Origin: Cycas panzhihuaensis | Taxonomy: Eukaryota; Cycadophyta | Length of the DNA: 64,000 nt | Assembly: GCA_023213395.1 (NCBI GenBank) | Contig: CM041465.1 | Span: forward strand, 159,285,741 to 159,349,740 | Reading direction: 5' to 3' | Part shown: piece by piece, positions 29,508 to 40,900 of the stretch | Position numbering within the stretch: the stretch's first letter is position 1 | Layout of the letters: each line of letters opens with the position of its first letter | Translations under genes and position numbers: made by a program | Notes under the pieces: generated by a model | The model's database searches: none | What the model was told of the DNA's origin: nothing | Seen by the model: only the letters and a program-made list of their open reading frames with translations

Positions 29508-32387
29508 CTACGAGCTCCCAACCTCACTCCTCTTATCTTGAGGCCTCCTCAGGGTTATTTCCATCGTCTAGGTCTGAGTCCTGCTCTGTGATGACCTCAT
29601 TGTAATTTGCTCCACTAGTTGATCATATTACACCTAGACATGATCCCTCTCTCCCTCCATCCCTCAGAGTCTCTCCTCCACTCCTTAGAGTCTCTCCCCC
29701 AGCATGGTTATCCTAATGCGACCCTTTATATCGTCGCTTGTTGCTCCTCTACATTGAGCCTTTAATGCCTAGACCTGACCTTGTAGGATATCCATCTCCA
29801 CAATCGCCTGGTCCTTCTATGTGTGGGTCCTATCTAGCTCCCCCTGTAGTTGTCCCACCCTCACTTGGTGCTCCTAGGATTCCACTACCCATATGTCCCT
29901 AGCCTTGATCAATGGGACAAATGCCACTATGTGTGCCCCCGCCGATTGAGGCTCCTCCCTAGCCTGGATGGGAGGTTGCACCTCCACATAGACCTGAGGG
30001 AATATCTCCTAGACTACTGCCTCTATCAACTTCCCCATCTCCACTACTCCTGCCAAGTCAAACACACCACGTGTTAGTCTATGCATATGTGTATCAAATG
30101 CTAAAATCAAATCCAAACAAGCTATCTAAATACCTAGTGGTCGAAAGATGATAGGAAAAGATAGTGTCTCATCTCTTAGGACAATCAGCTCCTTAACTCA
30201 GACAACGACCTTCTCCTTGAGACCTCCCTTAGCTGCTGGTACCTCCTCCTCCTTAGGTATCACCTCACCTACCGCCTGACCTATCGATGGATCTCCTACC
30301 CCCCTTTGTCGCTACTGCTACCATTGCTTGAGCTTTTCCTACCACCCTAAGTCTTCAGACTAGTGTGCACGGTGGTCTACCTCCTCCTATAGCTCCCAAG
30401 GGACCTACCTCTCCCCCTGCAACTCTTAAAGGCCCTGCCTCATCTCCTTCGGTCCCTGATGGACCTGCCTCATCACCTGCTACTCTTGATGGGTCTACCC
30501 CATTACCTCTATCACCTCCATCATCATCATCTCCATCTCCAAGATCACCTCCCTCTCCTCCTACCTCATCATCGCTATCCCACCTCACTCCTTTGTATGG
30601 GTCTACTGTGTAGTCTGTTAGAGTGAGGAGGTCTAGCAATGCCATCTCCACCGATTGTCTAATATGTACCTGGTCCTCAGTCCTCCTATCCCCCTTTGTC
30701 ACTACTGCTACCGCTGCTACCATTACTTGAGCTTTTCCTACCACCCTAAGTCTTCAAACTAGTGTACAAGGTGGTCTACCTCCTCCTGTAGCTCCCGAGG
30801 GACCTACCTCTCCCCCTGCAGCTCTCAAAGGCCTTGCCTCATCTCCTTCGGTCCCTGATGGACCTACCTCATCACCTACTACTCCCGATGGGCCTGCCCC
30901 ATTGCCTCTGTCACCTCCATCATCATCATCTCCATATCCAAGACCACCTCCCTCTCCTCCTACCTCGTCATCGCTATCCCACCTCACTCCTCTATATGGG
31001 TCTACCATGTAGTCTGCTACAGTGAGGAGGTCTAGCGATGTCATCTCCACCGATCGTCTAATATGTGCCTAGTCCTCAGTCCTCCTAAACCAATTCTGCC
31101 ACCTATGTACCATAGGAGCTTGCACTAAGATGGATGTGGTCCTCCTAGTGGTGCTACCACCCTAAAATAATCAAAAAACTAGCATTATAGTAGTGTGCAA
31201 TAGGAGAATCTCTTTGTCACCCTGATGGCATCTAACTAGGTGACCATGTACGCCACTATTAGGGTGGCCTAATCTAGTCTCTCTCCAGCCTTGCACCTCC
31301 TAACTATCTCCATCCACATACTGGGTATGTCTCTGCAGTTCTATTTCTGAGAGATCTGGAACAGAATACCCAATGTGATCAGCTTGCTCACCCGAGGAAT
31401 TTGTGACATAACCATAGTCTGGACTGATATCCCACATCTATCCCACCTGTCCTAGCTAGTGAAAAATATGGGTGCCTCCCTATGTGTATTTTCATTGCTA
31501 GGGAATGTCCCTAGTGATTATGGCACTCCCCCTATTGGTATGCCTGTGATCCTCCAAACATCTCCTAGTGTGATGGTAACATCCCCCATTTGGAGAAGGT
31601 GGAAGACATGTCACCTATGGTCCTAATGGAAGACTATGTCTACTAGGAGGTACTTATATGAGGTGTATTGTGGCATCCTAATAATCTTTAGTAGTCCGCA
31701 TTACCCCAGTGTCCATTTATCTCCTAGTGTCATCATCTCAATGAAGCTTATCATCGCAATCCCTATGTTTTCATAGTTGTCTAGCATGATAACTGCCTAC
31801 AAAAGCACCTAACAACTAGTTAGAACACTCCATACTCTGCTTGCCTGCCCTCAAGTTGCCTTTCCCCCTCTCTGGGATGAGTTTGGGACCTTTCCAGGCC
31901 CCATTTTTTTCCCTTTTTCTGCTTGTTGGCCTCTGCCCCATGTCGAACTCTGCGGTACCACAGAGTTTAATATGAGCCCTACTAAGATTTCAACATTTTC
32001 TTAGTGGCCCTGTGGAAAACAACGTGGCACCGTAATTTTTGCAGTGGGTCCATCTATACCCCCTATGAAAAGGGGGGGAATGCCTAAAAACCAAAAAATT
32101 CTTACCTAAGTGGACCACAGTTAGGCTCATTAGGACCAAGGCTACCTAATACCCTGGTCCTCCCCTTCTCTGGGCCCAAACCAGGCTCTAAAGGGTCCTA
32201 AGTTTCCCTTAAGGGGCCAAGAAACTCCTCAAAAACATTAAAAAAAAAACACATTAAATCAAATGGATGAAATGGAATAAGTAGGGGGTGATCCACTCAC
32301 TAGATCTGCCCTGGTTATTGCCATCTCGTTATCTCAGTCTTGTTGGTTATCTTCTTATCCTAATCTGACATTCTGATTTCCCTCCAT
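29508..32387 (-). pseudogene. Plant mobile domain (PMD) gene, four exons, antisense in element B
   Basis: Proposed exons (minus): 32387-32301, 31796-31221, 31161-30134, 30049-29508. Introns are 504, 59 and 84 bp, starting GTGAGT, GTGACA and GTATTT and ending TTGTAG, TTTTAG and GGCAG. Phases are 0, 0 and 1, and each splice keeps the frame. Exon 2 carries the PMD core: GLLKIIRMPQYTSYKYLLVD, HVFHLLQMGDVTITLGDV, WRITGIPIGGVP. Exon 3 is acidic and Gly-rich with WDSDDEVGGEGG twice, from a tandem duplication. Exon 4 has a coiled-coil look (GQLQGELDRTH, KDQAIVEMDILQGQV). Total about 740 codons. Stops are C-to-T types, plus one frameshift in a G run at 30299-30304. The encoded role is unknown. Confidence 0.78.
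30301..31090. repeat. Tandem duplication of about 390 bp in PMD exon 3
   Basis: The unit at 30301-30690 is repeated at 30691-31090. Both begin cccctttgtc(g/a)ctactgctacc and end cctcagtcctcct. The second copy has 9 extra bases (three codons), so reading frame is kept. The copies look much closer to each other than the LTRs of neighbouring elements do. Confidence 0.9.
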
Positions 32388-32485
32388 GTGCCTCCGAAGT
32401 TAGGCAATGATATGCTACGTAAAGGAAAGGGCTCTAGATCGATCATGAGCCTATGAAAATGAATGTTATTTTTTCTGAATTTCCC

Positions 32486-32492
32486 TTATATA
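32486..32492 (-). promoter_or_regulatory. TATA box of the antisense PMD gene in element B
   Basis: On the minus strand CCTATATAAGGG lies 99 bp before the proposed ATG at 32387. It is followed by gaaattcagaaaaaat, which aligns with the same region upstream of the gene in element A. This suggests transcription from its own promoter rather than from the LTR. Confidence 0.6.
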
Positions 32493-33063
32493 GGTGGGGG
32501 CCTCGATGGGCACTTCCTTTTTTTCTTCCACTGTGATAGCCCCTACAACCACCTCTTTTCCTACATCACTTTTGCCTTCTAGGTTTATCCCCCATTTCAC
32601 CTCTGTGGTCTATATTTTTTCGCTTCCTTGGTATATTTATGATGATCCCTTCTGTCTCCAACAGACCCCTTCCATCTTGATTTTCACACCATCCCAAAAC
32701 ACACCCATATTTATACTCCTTTGGCTCGCTTTGCTACCCTAAGTTTAATTTTTCTACCCATTTCAGCCTTCGAGGTTCCCAAAGGAAGCACCTCTCTCAT
32801 TTTGGACCTCGTCGAGGCCCTTTTAACAACCTTTGGGACCATAAAGGGGCCCTTCTCGCCACTATTTCCTTCTTGTCTGTTGGGTTGGTCCCCTCATCCC
32901 TAGGTAACCTCTTTCTAAGGCTCTCCTATCCTTCACGGTCCCTATTTATTACCTTTTAAGTACTTTGTAGCCCCAATGTTACCTCTTATGCCCTTCTTTG
33001 CTCGTCGACCCTGCCATCGCTCTTCTTTTTTGTCCACCTCATTAAGATCCTCATTTCCATACC
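32493..33063. other. Spacer between antisense PMD gene and second RNase H
   Basis: The two genes diverge from this 570-bp stretch. No domain is recognised. It may hold the leader of the RNase H frame and the upstream part of the PMD promoter. Confidence 0.4.
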
Positions 33064-33486
33064 ATGGCATTACTCATCTTTACTGACGGTGGAAGTCATG
33101 GTAACCTAGGTCCTTCTGCCACCACATAGATCCTCTTTAACCCCTCCGAATATAATTACATGTGTTTCAGGGTCTTCCTTCCCGAAGCCACCAATAATGA
33201 AGTTAAGTATACAACCATCATTAAAACCCTTACTGATACACTTCGCTTCCACTTTAGATCCATCATCATTCTTTTTGACTCTCAGGTCATGGTATCTCAT
33301 CTCACCGAGGTCTACTAGGTGCGTTGCCCATGCCTAAGAGCTCTCGCCTTGACCGCTATGTCCCTTTTGTCTTGTTTCTCTTCTGTTGATATCTGGCATA
33401 TCCCTCGAGACTGTAATACTAAGGCAGATGACCTTGTTTGCCTCATCCTTAAGCATCACCTCCCTCTCCTTGATGATCCCCCTTGA
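33064..33486 (+). pseudogene. Second RNase H of element B, downstream of integrase
   Basis: Starts at ATG 33064: MALLIFTDGGSHGNLGPS (Asp), LPEATNNEVKYTTIIKTL (Glu), IIILFDSQVMVSHL (Asp), then DIWHIPRDCNTKADDLVCL (last Asp). All four acidic residues of a type I RNase H are visible over about 140 codons, with stops at 33127, 33316 and the terminal TGA at 33484. The sequence style matches the extra RNase H of Tat elements. It is separated from integrase by 4.4 kb and by the antisense PMD gene, so it would need its own RNA or splicing. Confidence 0.82.
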
Positions 33487-33975
33487 GGAACCTATCTCGT
33501 CACCTAGCCACCCAGGTTCTGGGTTATCCTATTCTCCCATATTGTAATCTCTTCACATCCCTAAAAGTCATCCACTAATGAGGTTAAACTATAGTGACAA
33601 TCAGGTTTGTTCTCTTCATCCTACTATTTGTACTGCTCCCAGTATGAAGTATTTATTATTCTAGCCCTCCTATGTACATAACATCTCATTCATAGCATCT
33701 ATTTGATCATGCTTATGATTATCACCACTATTTATTTTGCACTCATACAATGGGGGCATCCCCCCATCTATTTTCTCTACCCATCGACTTTAGCGTGATA
33801 CAAAGGCAGATCCTATGTCGTCTCTCCATCGTCTCCCTATCCATGCATCCTGCCACGACACTCACCATCATCCTTGGTTCATACCATTGTTATATTTGTT
33901 GTGTATATGCATTGCTAACATTTTGTTACTAGCATTTACCATCACGTTATGTTTCCAAGCAATGAGGCTCTACTG
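33487..33975. other. Element B 3' untranslated region
   Basis: No coding sequence or repeat array recognised between the second RNase H and the polypurine tract. Confidence 0.4.
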
Positions 33976-33987
33976 CCAAGGGGGCAG
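33976..33987 (+). other. Polypurine tract of element B
   Basis: ccaagggggcag directly before the LTR start TGTTTCCTGG. It confirms plus orientation and the LTR border. Confidence 0.85.
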
Positions 33988-36900
33988 TGTTTCCTGGCTA
34001 CTAGGAATGGACATGGGCGAGTTGACTTAGGTAAGTGTAGGTATGCCTCTATCCCTATTCTTGTTAGTCTTGGAAAGGTTAATTAAAGCACTTCATCTAT
34101 GTTGCATGATGATTGACTCACTGCATGACCACTATGCATTCACTCCTTGGCTATATTGCATTACAACACTTTTTCAGCCTATGGTGATCTAGGGATACAT
34201 ATTCCATAGCACTCCACAACCCTCCTCCTTGCCTCCACAACACTTTCAAGTACTGTTTGGCTCCCATAGCCTAACCACGTCACTTATTAGTGAATCCTGA
34301 CCCCTAGCACCCTACTTAGGCTTAGTTATCATCGTGCATCTATTTATTGTCTTTTTAGGGAACCTTTTACCATTGTTACTTGTCTGTTGTGGCCTCCCTA
34401 AGCCCCTCAACTCTTTCCTGCTACTTGGGCAGAGTACATATTTCTTTGGGCTTAAGTTTCCACTCTTTTAGAGTTCTTGAGATCTCCTCCCTTGGTTTTT
34501 CTTATGTTTCTGCCACAATGCATTAAACTTTGCAGTACCACTGTAAACTTTGTGGTACCACTAGGTTTACCATGGGGTGACTATCTACAATTATTTTTTA
34601 AATTTTCCATGGGTAATTTTGCATTTATTATGAAATTGCCACATGGAAATGACTTATTAATGGCCTAAGATGAATCCTAATCGCTCAATTGAGCTAGGGT
34701 TGGGTTTAAAAACCCAAAACACCCTCATTTCCTCTCTCTCTCTCACTTATTTTTTCTACTACTTCTCCAAAAAACACCCTGCAATAGGACCAAACTTGCT
34801 ACATCAGCTTCTCATCCAGCTACCAGCCTCCTGTAGCTCCAAACACATAGTTACAGGCCTACAATGTGGCCAACCAAGGGAAGATCATGCTACAAACACT
34901 CCATCAAGTACTGATTGTTTTCCTCACTCCAATGTTTCTTCTAGCTTACTACTCTATTGGAGTTTTTACCTACAAGCCCCACAAAGTTGGCTGCTCTACC
35001 CCATTCCATAAGTGGATTTACCTCAAATTTACCCACAATAGGTACCTCTAAGTCAGTACTTTGCTTCCTTTTTTTTAAGCAACACAAATATTAATTATCA
35101 ATACTCTTGTAACAATTTTTCTCTTCCTTTCTACTATAAATGGAAGGCAAACCCTCCCTTTCTTGCCTATTTCTTTTCTCCTTCTAGCTCCTTTTTGGTT
35201 TCTTCAAGGAGGTAACAAGGAAGAGGCACTTATAGAGAGTGAAAGGAGAAAAGGTAGGGTTCCATATACAACAAGCCTTCTCCTCAAGAGCAACCCCCTT
35301 CTCTCCTCACCTCTTCCTTCTACGTACCTCCCTTGAGTTCCCAAAGGGCCGTTAGAAGGAAGATCATTGCTGGTAGAAGTGTAGGTAGCCCATTGTTACA
35401 CTTGCTACCAGCCTAGTTGATCCTACATAGGTGGTGTTTCAAGCCCCACTCTATATTCTCTTTTTGCCACTCAGGTTGAACCTTGTAGAACTTGCAAAAT
35501 TTGCATGTTGTAGATTTTGCAACTTTAACAACATTTGCAATATTGCTTGTCATTTCTTTGTTTGTATTTCAAAAGTTTACTACACTTGTCTTTCCTCTCA
35601 TCATGGTACTTGGTGGCAGCATGGAGCACTTTTGATTTGGAGGGTTAACCATTTTGGGACTAGCCATGCCCTTTCTCTCTCTTCCCCTCTTTTCCCACAT
35701 TGTGTGCTAAATAACATACAAAATATAAATAGTGGTATTGGTGGCAAACATATTTTCTTTTAGCTAAGATAGTTGAATCACGTCACTTTCCATATTGCAT
35801 ATATACCCCGTATATGTTTGGTGCCCCTTGGGAAAGGGAGAACCTCATTTGGTTGCAGTTTTCTTTATTACGTTTGGAGAGAAAAGAGAACTCTATTCTA
35901 GATACGTTCCTCTCTCTCCAACAGTTTCCTTCTCTTTCTTTTAAAGTTGTAAATTAGATTTGTAGTTGTCTTTACATTCCTTTGCACTACATTTCTTCTT
36001 TTATTTTGGTTTTAGGGGAAGGTAAGGAAGCCCCATTCTTTGCTGATGCTCTTTCCATTGTGCCATCCATGAATGGAGAAGGACAAGGATCACGAGTATA
36101 GAAAGGGTAGCATTATTTCAACCATTGTACTCTAGGTATGCCTCTCTTTTTCTGGTTTCCCTTTCTTATTTTATTCCCTTCATTTAAATGTCATTTGGTG
36201 AAAAAAAAAAGAAAAAGGAAAGGAAAAAGGATTAGTTTAGACATCTTGTATTTCACTCATTTGCTCGTTTCTTCGCAAGGCGCATATAATGGTCCTTTTC
36301 AGTCTCTCTTTCTTGCATTCAAAAGACAAGGAGTGTGAGGTTATATGTGTAGGTGAATGAGAAAGAGTGCTTTATATTGTTTTATTGTCCTAAAAAGTAA
36401 TTTCTATTTGATCATAAGGGTACAACATTACTACATACACCACACCTTCACTTTACATCTCTTTACCTTGCACTTAACAAACACAAATATAAAGATAGTC
36501 TCTTTCATTGTTTCACCATTCCTAAGATCCTCCTAGGTTTAGCACCTTGAGGGCACCCCCTCTCAAGGCCATTTGCTTACTTTCTTCACCTCTCTTAGTT
36601 AGACTCCCTTAGTTTGGCCTTTAGGTCAATGTTTAGCCCGTGAAACTATCCATCCTCTTAACCACCCACATGTGTGTACCTTTTCCTCTTCCCTACTAAA
36701 AGTCATTCCTCCCATATCCCTTCCACACAAGGAACCATTCCCTTACTCTTTTTCTTCTCTCCATCCTTTGGCCATCCAAGGACTAAAGGGCTCCTTTTGA
36801 GGTTACTCAGGAAACAAAGGAGATCCCTCATTTGCTTGTCATTCTAAATCAATGAAGAGTTGCCTCAAAGGAGTTTGTGCACCATTTACAGGTCCCAAAC

Positions 36901-37036
36901 CTACGTTTTAATGCATCAATGTCCTTTGTGGGTGATTTATTTCACTTTCCATCATCGGTCTCTAGCCACCAAAATCTTTGATCATTTGGCTTGATCTCGT
37001 CCAAGTTTAGTTACCCTCCCCAAAAGTATAATTCTA
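33988..37036 (+). repeat. Element B 3' LTR
   Basis: 3,049 bp, TGTTTCC to attcta. TATA-like tttaaaaa at 34705-34712. A consensus splice donor word (AG then gtaagt) is at 34029-34036 and also in the 5' LTR (19858-19865). Confidence 0.92.
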
Positions 37037-37041
37037 GGAAC
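37037..37041. repeat. Target-site duplication of element B, right copy
   Basis: ggaac, against gaaac at 19812-19816. Confidence 0.7.
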
Positions 37042-40000
37042 TATCTTGAGTGTTTTCAGAGGGTGGAGGATAGATTTTAATATAATAGAGTGCTACCAAA
37101 ATTTTGCCAACCCTCATTACTAGTACCTTGTTGTTTGAAGTGGATTGAAGCTCATCTTCCTAGGTAATTATGAACTCTACTAGAGGTATTAGAGATCTAC
37201 CTTTGCCTTAGTTGTTATCTAATTCTTAAATTCATCCTTCCACTCACCTATCGGGGTCTTTTCCTTATGGTTTTAACTTATTTTTAACTACATATCTCCT
37301 CTCTAATAACATTCAATGCTTTTAAACTCATCATTCTTATGATACTTGGAGTTTCTTGGCAACTTGTTGGATAAGAGTAAAGCATCACTTTAAGGTAAAA
37401 AAACACTCATTTTTCTCAAGTTTAAGGCGACATTTCTATAAATTAATTATTGATTTCAATAATTAGATTAGACTTCTTTGGATTAATCTTAGAAAAAAGA
37501 AAAAAAGTAAGAAAAGAGTCTTTTCATTACCATTTCTTTCATTTACAATTAGAATTTAGTTATTCTTTCTAGCTTAATTGGGTATTTTAATTTAGAATTA
37601 AACTAGTTTTATTTTTTAAGTCCTTATCACATTATTAAAATCATAAAAAGGAGTTATCTTTGAGCATTAAACCATTTTCAATCCTTTATTATAACTTCCA
37701 TTAGGCAAGTTCATTTATTTATCTCCTCCTTATTCTAATTCATAACTTAGAAAGAGATTAGTCCTAGAAAAGGGTTAAAGAAACTAAGCCAATCCTTTGT
37801 GAGGAGGTGAATGGTAAGGAAAGGTAGGTTTTCAAGCAAGTAGAGTTACCCAACTCTTTTCCATAGGTTTGTGGATAGCTCAAATTAGTTATTCATCATC
37901 AACATTTATCATATGCAGTAGAAATATTTTCAAAATTTTGACAAGATTTCAAAGCTATATTTAAAAGTTTTTCTTTTGAAACTGATGATTTCATTATCCA
38001 TATTATTGCTTATATAACTAATGTGCTATATCCTAAAGCAAAAGTAATTAAATACGGTGAAACCATTACTTCCTATCTTCATTACAAGGTGCTCACCTTA
38101 TTGTTTATCTTTTACAACTCTCTTTCATCCTTAAGTTTCTATAAAATAAGAAGAGAAAGAAGAAGAAAAAGGAATGAGTACTCTCTTGTATTATTGATTA
38201 GTTTGGTTGATTGATTCTCCTCCTTTATTTGCTCATAAAAGAAAATGGGAAAGATAGGAAATTGAAATTTAGCTTTAGAATCAAGAAGTGGTGATTGCAT
38301 GTTTCCTGCATCTTCATATTCTTTCATTTACTAGTAAGTACATCATAAAATATTGAAAAAGAAGTGAAATAATAACTAGGATAATTGTAAGTGTAATGGA
38401 AGATCTTAGAATCAATTTTTACTTGTGTTCTTAATTTTCTCTCTTACAATTCATTTAATAAGCACAAAAGAAAAAAAGGAAAGGAATTGCATCCATTTGT
38501 GCATCATTTTAATATTTGCTTGTATGCATGATTACTCATTATTGATTACATTGAACCTGAAATTACATACTAGACTTGCATTTAGGCTTGGATTGATATT
38601 GTTTGGTACCCCCTATGATATATTTCATCTCTTTGGTAAAGACTTGCTTGATCACTTAGGACTTGTCATCCTTACTGTATAAGCTTGTCATCTCTTAAAG
38701 ACAAATATTTCTCATCATTAGGGGTGTCTTGATTGAATGAGACCTAATATCTCTAACATACAAATTACTCCTTCTTTGAGATTACTTTCTTTCCAACCAT
38801 ATTTTGAATTCTAAAAGAAGTGGATTGTCACTTTCCTTTAGGTTAAGGGAAATTGTTTCTTTCTTTCTTCACCTCTAAGTGTGGAAACTCATCAGAGTCA
38901 GATGCAGGTATCCCTAGGCCATTGATTCTCATGAATGGGTCATCATAAGGCGAGGGAGTCTCTAGTAAGTAACCCCTGATAAAGTCATTAATCTAGGGTC
39001 TAATCTCTCTTAGGTTCTCAAATTCATTATTCCTCCCTATCTACAATTAGTAGAACATATATTACCATTATTTAAGTGGAAATAAAGGTCTAGGTTAAAA
39101 TATCACCCTTATAAAGGAACTTTTGGGGTAGTAATAGGGAAAATCTAGTACATTTATATTGGGGTAAGGACCCCTCAATGCTTCATCCACTTATTGGAAG
39201 GTTTCTTATGGTATCCATAAAGTAAAAGGTCCTTTTATTTGGCTTGTTTGATTATTTGGAATACTTTCATTTATTTAGATTTAGGTTTGATTCTATCATA
39301 TATGTGTGAGCTAGTTTAAGTTACAACCTAGTTTGACTCTTTTATTCTTATTTAAGAGCATAAGTAAAGAGACCCCCTCTTAGAAATTGGTTGAAAGGTC
39401 AACCTTTATAGCTCATCATCATTGGTTCCCTTTCATATAGTCAATAGGTGGTTGGCCCTAAGATAAGGAATTGTGTATAATAAAGAATGGTAAAAGAATA
39501 ACATCAAGTTATATACCAACATATTATTTATGTAATTTTATTTCCATTTTCTTCTTTTCCCTATTTTTTCTATTTTAAAAGAAAGAATTAAAAATTAGAG
39601 TAAATATAAGATGAAAGAGAATGAAAATATGTCTAAAATCACCACTAATCCTAGCCTTAAAGGATTATTTATGAGTTGTTATTCAAAGAGGCATAATAAC
39701 AGTTCTAAATAAGTACCTATATTATCAATCACATATAATCCTTTATCCTTTAAAGAAACACATGCTAATTAATAACAAACCAATCCCTTTGAATCATAAA
39801 TAATTCAATATCTAGTAAAAGAACATAATAGGTCAAATGACCCAAACACAACTATATTCCTTGAATTGAAATTAAGAGTTTATGTTTATATTTAATGGTA
39901 ACCATCAATTATACTTAATACATGAAGTAAATTCAAGCCCTGAGTGCCCTAGGTTGGTTATAGGGGTCTATCCCTCAAGGTGCTTAGTCATGTGAATAGT

Positions 40001-40900
40001 TTTTGACCAAAATGAATAAGCATAGGCTATGAATAACTAGAAAACCTATAGAATAGAGTTTACATAGAAGAAAAATATGTACAAGGGTTTGGATCCTTAA
40101 TTAATCACAAGACAACTAAGTAAAAGAATTGTGGAACCCATCTATCTTTAAAGTTATGCATTTTAAAGTTGAATTCCCATTGTAATAATTACCCATTTAT
40201 AAATACCATTCTTCAAACTATATCTCACCCAAATCTACATTTTTTATGTCTAAAAATCAATGAAATATTATTTCATCAATTATAAAGCCAAGATGTCATT
40301 ACTATTTATTATGCATTAGGTGATATTTATGGCTTTGGCAATGATTAATCCTGATTGTTTGAGTTGATTTATAATGTTTTTTTATGGATGTAGAATATTT
40401 AGTTTTATATTGGGGAAGAGTCATTATATTATGATTAAGATATGTGACAAAAATCCCTATCCTTTTGTCATTTGGTGATCACTTTGTCCTCTTCAAAATC
40501 ATTGGTGTGTGTTAGCAACTAAATGGTGAAATCTTGTAGGCTAATACTCATTGATGAATCTGTAGTTTGCGGGCCATATCTTCAATATCCAAAATGATTG
40601 TAAAAATGTTTCAATGAACCTCTATGAAAGTTTTTCATAAAATATTTCCTAGTCACCACATGATGAGTGGATAAAAATGTTGAGTTATTTATTGAGTTCC
40701 ATTATATACGAAAGCCTTCCAGTTAAGTGTATTTTGCTCACTTGTAGTTCAATGAGTGTGGAAACAATTATAGATCTTCCTCTTAATATGATATAAGTGC
40801 CTGCTATAAAAAGTGATTTTTAGTATCCCACATCAAGTAATCCTATATTTACACATCTTGCATGCTCTATTATTATTTACATTTATTTTCCTCTACATAT
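37042..40900. other. AT-rich sequence without recognised gene
   Basis: This is the sequence into which element B inserted, on its right side. A modest plus frame around 37970-38140 (FETDDFIIHIIAYITNVLYP) is not recognised and has no neighbours that explain it. No LTR ends, primer sites or domains are seen. It may be very old repeat or true host intergenic DNA. Confidence 0.35.

Larger units (their letters stand above)
19817..37036 (+). mobile_element. Element B: Tat-like Ty3/gypsy retrotransposon with 3-kb LTRs, 17.2 kb
   Basis: The order on the plus strand is 5' LTR, primer site, gag, protease, linker, RT, RNase H, integrase, a PMD gene on the minus strand, a second RNase H, polypurine tract, 3' LTR. 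The RT signature KNGMIRICVDF and ACPKDNFPLPFINQIID, and the dual RNase H, are those of Ogre/Tat-type elements. The element is complete in layout but has many stops, and gag has lost its Pro-rich N-terminal part relative to element C. A 5-bp target duplication with one transition flanks it, so it inserted as a unit. Confidence 0.92.

Noticed and set aside
30365-31025. Plus-strand Pro/Ser-rich frames opposite PMD exon 3
   Set aside because: They are shadows of the acidic Gly-rich minus-strand exon.
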